NCBI GenBank assembly: GCA_026874595.1
Contig: CM049318.1
Location: forward strand, 21,739,456 to 21,803,455
Length of the DNA: 64,000 nucleotides
Source: Sipunculus nudus
Taxonomy: Eukaryota; Annelida; Sipuncula; Golfingiida; Sipunculidae
Reading direction: 5' to 3'
Below are positions 33,129 through 44,094 of the stretch, piece after piece. A program made the position numbers and the translations under genes. Position 1 is the stretch's first letter; the number at the start of each line of letters is the position of its first letter. A model generated the notes under the pieces. The model was not told the origin of the DNA, made no database searches, and worked only from the letters and a program-made list of their open reading frames with translations.

Positions 33129-35849
33129 AGCTCAGCTGACTATAAGTCATCTGAGCTATAGTCGTGGTCAATTGTCCGTCGTCCGTCCGTAGATGTGGCA
33201 CTTTTTTGAAACCGTAAGACCTAGGAATCCAAAATTCAGCATAATGTTAGATGTCCCCAAGATCTCCTACCAAGCCGAAAACTGGGTCTTTGCGACTTCG
33301 TTCCTCTAAGAAATTAAGGAAAAACCTCAATTTTTTATTAAAAATATGTTTTCAGACTTCAGGACTGCCTCATATCAAAACCACTCATCTGTTTTTCCTC
33401 ATATTTACCCTCAATATTCCTCTATATAGTTCCTATGTACATGCCAGAAATTAGGTCTGTATTATATAATTTAAAAAAGTTATGGGCCCAAAAATATTGC
33501 ACTTTCTAAAAAATTAGGAAAAATATTTGGTCACAATAAAATGTTAAAAATATGGACTTTTTTCAGTAATATAACTAATTAATCAAAATTTAATTGTATA
33601 CCCAACATTAGATCAAAATCTTTTAATTTTTTTTAAAATAATAGCAAAAATATAAAATCGGTACCTTAAATTTTACCCAAATTTGACCATGGCATGTTTT
33701 TTTCTCATAAGTATATTTACTTTATTTTTCACAGCTTGGATACATGTGGATTTAATCTGTTGAATTCTGAAATTTGAAAATAAAAGCTTAAAAATTATTC
33801 TTATTATTAAAGTTTTTCAGATGTTCTAATGTATTTGCATTTTGTACATCTAAGACCCCACTCTTGCTCACTACAGCCTTGCCTAGGTAACCTTATTAGC
33901 GATGCAGACTGGCAGAATGGCCCTGCTGTAATAAACATACACTTATTCTCATGGGCTCTACCCTAACAACCCCCCCCCCCCCCCCAGCCCCCCCCCCCCC
34001 CCCACACACACACCACCACCATCACCAATTATATTGCAGTACATGGTTTGTAATGTGAACTGTATTTCTTTAAATGTAAAGCTGTTTTTGATCCAATGTG
34101 CACAACTTTTCTTGAAATATTAATTCAAAAAGTAATCCAAGAGATGTCACGTTGTTCTAATGTAGCATTTTTAAGAATTTTTTTCCTTTTAAATAATTAA
34201 ACAAAATATAATTTTACCCCTCAGTGGGCATAATTTGATAATATTTGTAGCAAATCATGGATAAATAAAGGTGCAATTTAAAATTGTGAATTTTGGAGTG
34301 TTATTTTCATATATATTATTGCTTTGCAAAAATCAAAAAATATATTTTATAAAAACAAATATATCTGTGTGCATAATTTGATGTTACCTGACCAAATTTA
34401 GTATAAATGTTGATGCAATTTAGATTCGTGAATCAATTCAAATATTCAGATATATATGATATACTGCGAATATATAGTAAAATTTATAAACTTAAAAAAA
34501 ATGACTTAACAAAAGAAAAAAAGGATCATATGCAAATATTTGTTCATTATTTTCCTGTCCCAGTAGAATGGAAATTAAAGTTATTTGCTTTGTTTTCCAT
34601 CTCTCTGCCTGTTTTTATATATTTATAAATGATTTCTTTTAAATTAAATTTTATTCTTTATGTATATGCAGAGGTGCTGTAACTCCCACCAGTCCCTGTA
34701 AGCACCATTGACTTTTATTCCGTATTCTGTATTAATATCCATAGGTGTTGTAACTCTCCCCCTCCCCCTGTCATTGAGCCCTAGTTTTAAGTTATTAGCA
34801 TAAATATATCAGTACCTTAAATTTTGCCCCACTTTGGCCACATCACATTGTTTTCCTGTGTTACTCTGGATTAAATTTTCACAGCATTTTCACATAAGAA
34901 TTTAATCTGATAAAATCTGAAATTTGAAAATAAAAGCTGCAAAATTAGGCTAGTTATTGAATTTTTTTTTGGAGGCTCCTGTTGTATTCCCTCACATTGT
35001 CAAGCAGTCCACTTTGGTCACTGTAGGTCATTCAGTGCATGGCTATGCACCCCTGATGTTATGTAATCCCATCACTGGGGCAAGCCTCACTCATGTTGAG
35101 CTTGATCAGGCTGTCTGCAGTTGATACCACAGTTGACAGACCTGTACTATAAACAAGATTAATCTTATAATTTCACATTTTTTTCAGCAACGAGCAGTTA
35201 CAACAAAGACCCCTCCCCCCACCCACCCCTTCAATACACAGGACTAATAAATAAGACGAATCTTATAATTTTAATGTTAAATAAATTCTTTTTGTTGAGA
35301 CTTGGACATTTTGATTTTTTTAAAGAAAAAAATGATCAGGAATTTAATCCTTATATTCAAATGAGACAGATTTGAGATTGATTTAACAAGATTTAATAAG
35401 ATACAAATACTATTTAGCATTTCATTCATATCTCTTAAAGTTGGCCGAGCCTAGGTGTGAATAACACTGTTAAACTTAATTTTAAAATCAGGAATATTGG
35501 TCAAACTTTGTGGGATTAATTTTTAACTATTATGGCCATATATTTATCTTTTGAAAACTAAATTACCTTCACACATTATTAGTTTATGAAATGTAACTTT
35601 TATATAACACTTACCGTAGGCCCATTTTTTGCCTAGGTGCATCACTAAATGGTTTCAGGCCAAAAATTTCATTTATTACCCAGTGCATATGCTTTAGCTA
35701 ATGTCCATTATTCTAAAATTTCAGCAGGGCCATTTTCTCTTAGCTTTTCAAATGGTAATATACATGAAAAACCAAAAGAAATAAAAATATTTTGCAGTTA
35801 CTAATATTTGCCAAAATTCAGCTGAGCGACGTGACCCATAGGTCCCTTG
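33129..35849 (+). mobile_element. AGCTCAG...CTTG element, copy B
   Basis: 2721 bp, starting AGCTCAGCTGACTATAAGTC and ending CAGCTGAGCGACGTGACCC, then ATAGGTCCCTTG. The 5' end forms a 12-bp stem with one mismatch: AGCTCAG+TGACT against AGTCA+CTGAGCT. Much of the interior aligns with copy A ('gttagatgtccccaa', 'attaaggaaaaacctc', 'atatcaaaaccact'), including a poly-C region at 33970-34003. No ORF above 80 codons and no transposase motif. It is inserted in unit 3 of the ~210-bp repeat. Confidence 0.8.
33970..34003 (+). repeat. poly-C tracts
   Basis: Two long C-runs separated by AG, then CACACACA. About 840 bp into copy B, the same offset as the poly-C tract in copy A. Confidence 0.95.
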
Positions 35850-35935
35850 TTTTATTTTTGGTTGGTCCTCCATCTAATGTGGAAAACGATTAAGTGATGC
35901 GATGTTGATAATATACGTATATATATTTATATAAA
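35850..35935. repeat. ~210-bp repeat unit 3, right part
   Basis: 'tatttttggttggtcctcc' through 'aagtgatgcgatgttg' and a short TA tract continue the unit broken at 33128. Confidence 0.85.
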
Positions 35936-36474
35936 TAAGATAAAGAGTCGTAAAGATTATGCTATTGGTTGAATATATCAGTCTTCTTTAATTGTCTTGA
36001 TTTTTATGATTGAACCTTAATTTTTAGACAGGCGTATACCACCTCACAAATTAGGTGGTGTTTGTACACCGGTATAAGAATATTTATTTATAGTTTATTT
36101 CTTCAAATTAATACATAGCACTGCTAAGAAATAAAACTTTTTTCGTATGTTGTGTATTTTCCTGTTGTTACAACACCCATTGAAAGGATGTGTATAAAAT
36201 ATTTCTGTTAGAGCTTATGGAGAGAGAAAATTAATAGATGTTATTCGTAGGGAACACTTTTATTCCTCAGAAAGGAATTCCCCCCAATTCTTTCGTCTTT
36301 CAATTATGTGTTTCTATTCATTAACAAAGAAGCAATTTGGTGTACGGTTCTAAATCAGTTGTTTTATTGGACTCGCTCTAAAACTCTAATGTTCAGCACA
36401 TAAGAAAGTAAGACACCTCTTATTGTTCAGAGCTATCGAAAAATATTTTCAAGAATATACCGTAACATGTCCCG

Positions 36475-37378
36475 TTTGCATCACTGCATATCAGCATGCG
36501 GCATTTAACGTTAATCGGGTCAACAAATTTTGAAGACATCCTGGTTAAGTCTTTCCAGTCTATCTGCATGTGAACCTGTCAGTGTAAACGTACCAGGAGT
36601 TGCAGTAATCCTTGAACGGAAAATATGAGCCTGTTTTGCCCACATGCCTGTCTGTAAGAATATTAAAGCACCCATATAGCCAGCTGATGGAGAATCTTTA
36701 CTCTTTAGATCAAGAATATCGAGCGATATTTAGGCGAATGGGTATCTGTCCATCGTAGATATAGCTATGAAAAAGAATCTCTATATATTTCGTAGATTTT
36801 TAAAAGTGTCCCTTGGTTTATCCCGTTAAATTTGACCAACTTGCACGTCCCCTATAAAAGTATAAATAGTTAAGCCTGCGAGTTTATATGTACATAAACT
36901 TATTACTAACTGGGTCTTCAGAGTTCCTACTTGACCCCCAGTTGAGTGCTATTGATATGCCTTTGAACAGGGCCGAATTAAACATTTGTTGGCGCTTTGC
37001 GAGGAGCTAAATCTTCAAGCAGGAAAAGCTTGACTCCCCTACAAATAATAAAAAAATATTATGCAAAACAAATAGAAAATTAATATTTATATGTTTTATT
37101 ATATTAAAAAACCTGACATGAGACATACCACACTTTCATGGAAATGCAAATATTACATATTGTATACTACTTATTAGGTGACGATGACCCATTTAATGTA
37201 TTAAATGCTATGGCTTTTGTGTTATGTCAAAATCAGTTTTTGACCGTTTAGTTGTAAAGCGTCTTGGTTTTAAATGAACTCTTTGTACAGTTTAGTATTG
37301 CTTCTGTCCCGAAGTGCTTCTAGGTTAATCGATACTTGTCCCTTTGGTATAGTGTCCCTTTTGTAAATCCCCAAACAA

Positions 37379-37444
<66 letters not shown>

Positions 37445-38160
37445 TATATATATATATGAGAAAAAAATACATGTGTATAATAGTTAAATTATTAGCTATT
37501 ATTATATTACTAGGGGTCCTATTACTGTTACTATTAATGGTTAAAGTTTGTTGTCTATTACTATTACTATTACTTTCAAACCTGTAACTTTCCATGACTA
37601 TTACATATCACTATTACCCAATCCCTCGATAAAGTGGTCGCATTCTCGAGGTGGTCGTCTACGCGAGGTCATACAGAGAGCAACAAAAGACATTGGGCCT
37701 TGACAAAGTGGTCGTTATTTTGAGTTGGTCTCTCAACTGAGTTGGTCGGTAAGAGGTTTTTCTGTGATACAGAATTAAGTAAATCAAAGACGTGACATAA
37801 TACCAGAAATTCAAATTTCTTTTCGTTTCTCAGGATGCATGTCCCTTCGTCATATTTTCAAATTTGAAATTTAAGCAACGTACGATAGTACAATGTTTTC
37901 ACGACAGGGGGCTCTAGCTGTATTGCAGTCATTTCGTTTAACAAACAATTAAGTTTGGAAATCAATACGCCATATTTTTTTCTTAAAATGCACGTTAACA
38001 TGCATTTATGAGTATCTGTACAAGATCATATGAACTATATGATTTGTAGGGTTTATCGAATAATATCAAAGTGCCAAGGGGAATGTTAGTATTATTTCCT
38101 GTGTAATGGATAAAAACTGTCGGCTTTGCTACTGTCGTCGTGATAACTTTAAATCATTAA
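36475..38160 (+). repeat. segmental duplication, left copy
   Basis: Block A (36475-36850, e.g. 'gaacctgtcagtgtaaacgt' at 36572), a TA tract (37382-37457) and block B (37788-38158, e.g. 'gggggctctagctgtattgc' at 37907) recur in the same order on the right (38870-40012). No gene is seen in it. Confidence 0.8.
37382..37457. repeat. (TA)n microsatellite
   Basis: Long TA tract inside the left segmental duplicate. Confidence 0.95.
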
Positions 38161-38869
38161 CGGTGCCCATTCGACTGCCATTTGAAAAAGAATTTATGTG
38201 ATTTATGTCTTCATCTGTGTATATATATTACTCATCTAATCTTGAAATAAATTCTTGGTTATTCTTGAAATAAAAAGTTCTTAAAACGTCTCCGGGAAGG
38301 ATGTATGAACTTGTTTATCAACAACGTGTTTGTAAACACAGCAATGTTGAAAAATATATAGCCTAAGGCGATATGTTGCATATATGCCGAGGTAGAAAGG
38401 GCACTTGTTGCAAAACGCCATCTGCAAAGCTCTGGTTTATCTGACTTGCCACCAGATGCCCTGGTCGAATTTGTTTTGATTATTTTTGGCAGGCTCCCAG
38501 TTATTATAACACTTAGATATAATCAAAACAAGCAGCTTGTGTGCGGTGATATTCACGTTTCTGGCCTATTTTTATTTAAGCTTCGAGGGGATTACCTTTA
38601 GTTTATAAAGGTCAGATAGGTGACTGTTCCCTTAAACTTTAAGGAACATATCGGTATATATTTTGATTATACAAACTAGGCCCCTTTAACAAACGTTTCT
38701 TTTCATGTTTTGATCAATCTGATTGTGTTAAACTCTGTATCAATCCTTCACTAATTCATTATGAATGTGTCTAGCAATATCAGCTGTATAAGCCGGTATT
38801 TGGTGTTTATAAAAAATGTCATATCACTTCCTAAAATTGAGAACTCCAGGTCACAGTTATTATGACCAT
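38161..38869 (+). repeat. segmental duplication, block C
   Basis: The segment 'catgttttgatcaatctgat' (about 38704) through 'aatgtcatatcacttcctaa' reappears at about 42700-42780, right of the split MITE, so the duplicated unit extends beyond block B. Otherwise no gene. Confidence 0.6.
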
Positions 38870-39257
38870 TATTGTGGGTCGGAGTTTGCATGTCAGCATG
38901 CGAAACTTTAAGAAAATCAGGCCAACATATTTTGAAGACATTCTGTTCAGTCTTTCCAGTCTAACTGTGAACCTGTCAGTGTAAACGTACAAGGAATTAC
39001 AGTTATCCTTCAACGGAAAATTGAGCCTGATTTACCCACATGCCCGTCTGTAAGAATATTAAGCCACCCATCTGATGGAGCCAGCTGATGGAGAATCTTT
39101 ACTATTTTAAGTAAAAAATATCGAGCGATATTTAGGCAAAAGGGTATCTGCATATATTCATCGTAAAAAAAGCTAAGAGAAAGAAAATTTATTTCGTAGA
39201 ATATTAAAAAGTGACCCTTGGTTTATCCCGTTAAATTTTACCAACTTGCACGTCAAC

Positions 39258-39260
<3 letters not shown>

Positions 39261-39319
<59 letters not shown>
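39261..39319. repeat. (TA)n microsatellite
   Basis: TA tract in the right segmental duplicate, at the position equivalent to 37382-37457. Confidence 0.95.
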
Positions 39320-39322
<3 letters not shown>

Positions 39323-39350
39323 GTCACGACGTCAACGTATACATAATTAA

Positions 39351-39611
39351 GGCAAAAAAAGGCTTTGGTTCTCAGGCAATATTTAAAAAAAATCATTGCG
39401 GGCGGGGAATTTTTTTTATCTTTTATGTATGTTTCGATAAATGTCATATGATCAGGGAAAAGCTATACATAACAAAGGAAATCTGATCAAAATTGTATTA
39501 TTTTATCACCTTGAAAGATCAATATCAAAATAAATTTCATTGATGCGGGGGGAGGTTGGGGGGGGGGGAGGGGGGGGAGGACGGTGCCTGATAACCATAC
39601 TTTTTTTGGCC
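39351..39611. mobile_element. MITE, 'GGTTCTCAGGCA' family, copy 2
   Basis: GGCAAAAAAAGG..TTTGGTTCTCAGGC on the left, GGTGCCTGATAACCATACTT ..GGCC on the right. A G-rich tract lies at 39547-39582. Absent from the equivalent place in the left segmental duplicate, which gives an empty-site comparison. Confidence 0.8.
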
Positions 39612-40016
39612 AAAGCCATCGAGTTTATAAAAGCATAAACTTACTGTTCAAAAACAAAGACGTGACATAATTCCAGAAATTCAAATTTCTTATCGTTAGG
39701 AGCAGATCCTTTGGTCATATTTTCAAACTTGGAAATTTAAGCTACTTAGGATAGTACAGTTTTTTCACGATAGGGGGCTCTAGCTGTATTGCAGTCACTT
39801 CGTTTACCATACAAATTTGGTCATCACACCACATTTGTTCTAAAAATGCTCGGTTACGTGCATTAATATGTATCTGTACAAGATTACATGAACTATATGA
39901 TCTGATGGGTTTATCGAATATTATCAACGAGCTAATGGAAGTGTTAGTATTATATTCTGTGTAATGGATAAAAACTGTCGGCTTTGCTACTGACGCCATG
40001 ATAACTTTATCACTAA

Positions 40017-42685
40017 GGCAAAAAAATAAAGTTTGGTTCTCAGGCACTTTTTTCAGCAATCATGCGGGCGGGTGGGCGGGTTTTAGCTCAGCTGACTTTC
40101 AGTCATGTTGTGCTATAGCGATGGGTCTTTGTCAGTCGTCCTTCCGTCCGGCCGTCCTTCCGTCCGTTAGCAGCGCACAAATCATTACCTTAAGATCAAG
40201 GATCTTGAACCGTATGCAGTCTTAGAGGTTCTAAAAAGATCTCCTTGTTAACATGAAATTAAGCCACTGCGACCTATATTCTCCAAGTTACGGGATGTGT
40301 TTGCAACCCCCCAGAATTAATTCTTATATCCAAAATTTTCATCCCAAACATTCCATCTTTCACATACAGCTCACCTACCAACAGGGGAAGAACCATAATC
40401 ATTTTGAGGTCACATGGTCACAGGACCCACTTCTTTGAAAAGCTATAGGATACATTTAAGCCAAACCTCTCATCCCAATCCTTTGAACTTTCACATATGG
40501 CTCACCTACCAAGTGAGAGAAGAATCTTATAGATTTTAAGGTCCAAAGGTCAAGGTCACAGGATCAACTTCTTTTAGAAGGTTGTGGACACATTTCAAGC
40601 TAGAATTTTTATTCCAAACTTTCCAGCACTGACTTATTGCTTCTCTGCCAATAGGGAAAAAGATATGTTGATTTTGAGGTCAAAGGTAAAGTTTACAGCA
40701 CCCAGTTCTTGCGTGGAGTCAATTTAAGGCAAGTGTTTCAACCTATAACTTCCATCTGTCATAAATGGCTTACCTACCAATAGAGGAAGAACCCTATTGA
40801 TGTTGAGTTCAAATGCCTCATCTATGCATCACTCAATTTGTTTCAAACATATTAATGGACCTTTTTGCTTGAAGAAATAACTTATTGATTTTGGGGTCAG
40901 CTTGTCCGGAGGTCAAAGGTTGCAGGTCAAAGTTATTCACACATTGGTTGCCAAGTGATTACTCCAGTTTTAAGAGGTTAGTAGTTACCAATCACTTTGG
41001 AAAGAATCCAATCGATATGCGGGCAAAAGGCCAAGGTCATAAGTCGGTGATGTTCACAATAAAAACTTACTTTGTAGACCTCTATATTTCTTGTGTTTAT
41101 TACCATTGCACTCCAACTGGTACAACTCTCTGTGTGCCAATAATAGTCAGTGACACTTGTGATATATGACTCCCTTTTGTATCAGCCCATGGAGTTTTAA
41201 GGACATCATAAGTGCATAACAATAACACTCTGTTGCCAGAATGCTTTGGCTAGGCATTAAGACTATGGGGTAAAGTATTAAGGTTTAGCTACTGATTTAT
41301 AAGATGATGGGTACATTTCATTTTATTTATTTTATGGAATCATAGCAATGTTAGTTTTATAGATATCTGAATATTATTATACAAATCATCAGATAAACCA
41401 GTAAGTGTTTGTTCTGATAATATGTGGGTCTGTACCTGGATTTAGGATGGCTTTATTTGATTACAAGAATCTTAGTGAGGATTTCTGCATTTCTTTTCTT
41501 TCAAGTTTTTGCATTTTACCTACCCTACTGACCCCATTGAAAAGCAAGGTGATAATATACAAATATTAGACTTAGACTTTTTACATTTGCATGTCAATAA
41601 ATCTGATATGTGAGCTCTCCAACCTGATCATGCCTTTTGAATCGTTTTGGAAATTTATAACTGTAACATTCTTTAGAGCAATTACCACAAGTTTGGTCTC
41701 TTATTGGAGCATGTGTGATGTCAAATGTCCGACTGGTCAGAAATCCATTACGTCTGCCAGGTAGTCAGCTTAGAAATCCTTTTGCTATTGCAGTTTCTGT
41801 GATTATTTTCTTTAATGTTTGGTTCCTCTCAGAGGATGTTTGTTGTTCAATTTTACGACCTATCAGAAATCTAATATGGCCACCAGGAAGCCATATTTAA
41901 ATTCCTTTTAGAACTAATTATCTCAAGAACTAGTATAGGGGAATTCAGTGGGACGTACATTAATGTAATCTTGAATTGGATCAAAGATTTCTTAATAAAT
42001 ATGACCATCATTTATAAAAGCTCAGTACAGTTGGCTTGTTTTGAATAAAATTTCATACAGAAGCTCACGTTTTACAATAATTCTTGCATGGATTTTCTTG
42101 ATTTTTTGCTATATATTTTGATCTTATATTTGGCCTGTGTGGGTTTCCTTTTGAGACTTACATTACTATCAAGCAAACTATGAGATTAGTTCCTGATAGC
42201 TCAATAACCATACATTTTGCCTTGGACCATCAATTCACTGTGTTTAAACCAGACATATGTGATATATTTTTCTGTCAACGTAGAAAGTTTCAACAAAACT
42301 AGCTTATAGGTTCTTCGAAAATTTGACTGGAAGTTGTGAATCGCAGCCCATGATGTGTCAGGTCATACTTGGCAGCTGAGCGTCATGACCAATGGGTCAC
42401 TTGTTTTTTTTTTTTTAGTTTTTTTTGTATGTTTCCATAAAAATTTTAAATGATAAGGGAAAAACATGGTAATAACATATTTATTTTGCTGATCAAGTAA
42501 AAGCACTTCATAAGAAAGGAAATGTAATCAAAATTGTATGGTTTTGTCTTCCTGAAAGAAATGTCCGAGTGGCTGGAACTCCAAATTTGGTAAGTTTCCA
42601 TTGAAAATAAAAATGAAAATATTTGATGCGGGGGTTATAAATTGACGCGGGCGGTGCCTTAAACCATACCTTTTATTTTTTGGCC
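40017..42685. mobile_element. MITE, 'GGTTCTCAGGCA' family, copy 3, split by copy C
   Basis: Left half 40017-40084 (TTTGGTTCTCAGGCAC, GCGGGCGGG), right half 42404-42685 (TTTTTTGTATGTTTCCATAA ... CGGGCGGTGCC, AAACCATACC, GGCC). The halves join collinearly with copy 2 when the 2.3-kb insertion is removed. Confidence 0.8.
40085..42403 (+). mobile_element. AGCTCAG...CTTG element, copy C (different interior)
   Basis: 2319 bp. Starts AGCTCAGCTGACTTTCAGTC, has CTTCCGTCCGGCCGTCC near 40140, ends CAGCTGAGCGTCATGACC then AATGGGTCACTTG. The ends match copies A and B, but the interior does not: it is built from degenerate ~120-130-bp units with 'ggtcaaaggtca'-like motifs and 'ctcacctaccaa' (40340-40900). 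No coding frame. It interrupts a MITE in a T-run. Confidence 0.75.
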
Positions 42686-43114
42686 CAACAAAGGTTTTTT
42701 TCTCATGTTTTCGATCAATCTGATTTGGTTTTTACAAAAATGTCATTTCATTACCTAAAATTATCGGTCACATTAACACAATTTCCGATAGAACAGCTGC
42801 CATTTTCCGCCCGAAACCATACCTCCGTCAGTTAGGTGGCGAGCCAACCAATCAACATGCTGCTATGTTAATTGCTGCTCTGTCAATTTAACACATAAAC
42901 CTTCCCCAATAGGCACTATGAGCATGTCTGGAGCTAGCAGATATGCGAATTTGCGTTAAGAAAGAATATGGTAAAATATGCCGAAAGCATATTCAGTCTG
43001 AACGCAAGCTCCCAATTTAAGTAACTACTCAAGATTGGGATGTATAGAATTAACTGATAAATGTGACCATTTGCTAACAAAAATAGCAAATTATACCTAT
43101 GCCTATATATATAT
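42686..43114. other. intergenic, no gene seen
   Basis: The first ~95 bp are homologous to 38700-38850 (segmental duplication, block C'). The rest shows nothing recognisable. Confidence 0.45.
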
Positions 43115-43270
43115 TGTTACGAAGACAAATAAATGAGGGGAAAATCCTGAGCCGATCCGGGAGTCGAACCAAGGTCGGTGGCGCATAAGTCCGTCGTCCC
43201 AACCGCTTCGCTAGAAGATCAAGCTTCGCTAGCGAGACAGTTTGGTCCGCTTTTATGTCAACCCGTAACA
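43115..43270 (-). mobile_element. LTR-like 156-bp unit with a tRNA-like core
   Basis: On the minus strand it begins TGTTACGGGTTGAC and ends TTCGTAACA, an inverted TGTTACG/CGTAACA pair. The bases just upstream on that strand read AAGAGGGGGTG (43271-43281), like a polypurine tract preceding a 3' LTR. The other side is TA-repeat. Inside, AGCGAAGCGGTTGGGA (A box-like) and GGTTCGACTCC (B box) are about 33 bp apart, as in a tRNA or SINE head. Either a very short LTR that has absorbed a tRNA-like sequence, or a tRNA-SINE in LTR-like surroundings. Confidence 0.45.
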
Positions 43271-43610
43271 CACCCCCTCTTAAGAGCGTTCTGATATCAG
43301 AACAAGACTAATTATCCAAGGTTATAATGAATGATCGTCTGGTTATAATGAAGTTTTTCCCACAGGCATAACTGACAGCGTTTTGTGATATTTGAGTAGG
43401 AGTTGGTCTGTTTTAGGATGTTCCACTTAAGTTCGAACTTAATATTTTTTTCGCGTAACTGCCAAAAATGTTCAATACTAAACACAAGATCAGAATTAAT
43501 AAGCAAATGCAGCACCAAAAGAAATTCCTCCTCGTTAACAATTAGGCAACTCATATCCGATACGCTCCAGCGCACCCCAATCCAATTGTGCACGCAATAC
43601 GCTTTGTAAA
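43271..43610. other. possible retroelement interior, no ORF
   Basis: Begins with the polypurine-tract-like sequence of the preceding unit. A short palindrome TCTGATATCAGA lies at about 43291. No protein motif is recognisable. Confidence 0.3.
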
Positions 43611-43619
43611 CACACCGTA

Positions 43620-43686
43620 CTCATAATCACACCTGAAGAGCCTTCTGGGCGAAACGGACCGTAGTGTGTCATATATCGAACATGAG
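43620..43686 (+). ncRNA. type I hammerhead ribozyme, copy 1
   Basis: Stem I 5' strand CTCAT-aat-CACAC (43620-43632); core CTGAAGA (43633-43639, the invariant CUGANGA); stem II GCC-TTCTG-GGC (43640-43650); core GAAA (43651-43654); a short stem III CG-GAC-CG (43655-43661); then UA (43662-43663), so cleavage would follow GUA at 43663. The stem I 3' strand GTGTG (43664-43668) pairs with CACAC, and after a 13-nt internal loop ATGAG (43682-43686) pairs with CTCAT. All invariant core bases are present. The very short stem III is a known trait of animal retrozyme and Penelope hammerheads, which may cleave as dimers. Confidence 0.8.
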
Positions 43687-43717
43687 CTGAACTCTCGGAC
43701 TGTTTGATATATATTAC

Positions 43718-43718
<1 letters not shown>

Positions 43719-43757
<39 letters not shown>

Positions 43758-43770
43758 TATATATATATAT
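43719..43770. repeat. (TA)n tract inside ribozyme unit 1
   Basis: TA dinucleotides with one AA interruption. Confidence 0.95.
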
Positions 43771-43935
43771 TGAAAAACCGGGTAATTGATGAACTGTTGT
43801 TTTCAAGTCCACTCCTCATATAATGGTACGACAGATATAATACGTTTTGTGTATCGTTAAAATGTATTTAATTAAACAATACAATAATAACACACCGTAC
43901 TCATAATCACACCAATACAATAATAACACACCGTA

Positions 43936-44002
43936 CTCATAATCACACCTGAAGAGCCTTCTGGGCGAAACGGACCGTAGTGTGTCATATATCGAACATG
44001 AG
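43936..44002 (+). ncRNA. type I hammerhead ribozyme, copy 2
   Basis: Base-for-base identical to copy 1 by eye: CTCAT 43936-43940, CACAC 43944-43948, CTGAAGA 43949-43955, GAAA 43967-43970, GUA ending at 43979 (predicted cleavage site), GTGTG 43980-43984, ATGAG 43998-44002. Cleavage at both copies would release a 316-nt RNA, the substrate form for circularisation in retrozymes. Confidence 0.8.
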
Positions 44003-44033
44003 CTGAACTCTCGGACTGTTTGATATATATTAC

Positions 44034-44037
<4 letters not shown>

Positions 44038-44081
<44 letters not shown>

Positions 44082-44094
44082 TATATATATATAT
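44038..44094. repeat. (TA)n tract inside ribozyme unit 2
   Basis: Slightly longer than its counterpart in unit 1. Confidence 0.95.

Larger units (their letters stand above)
38870..40012 (+). repeat. segmental duplication, right copy
   Basis: Block A' (38870-39257), TA tract (39261-39319), an inserted MITE (39351-39611) and block B' (39655-40012). Offsets to the left copy are 2397 bp for block A and 1866 bp for block B, so the copies differ by large indels. Confidence 0.8.
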
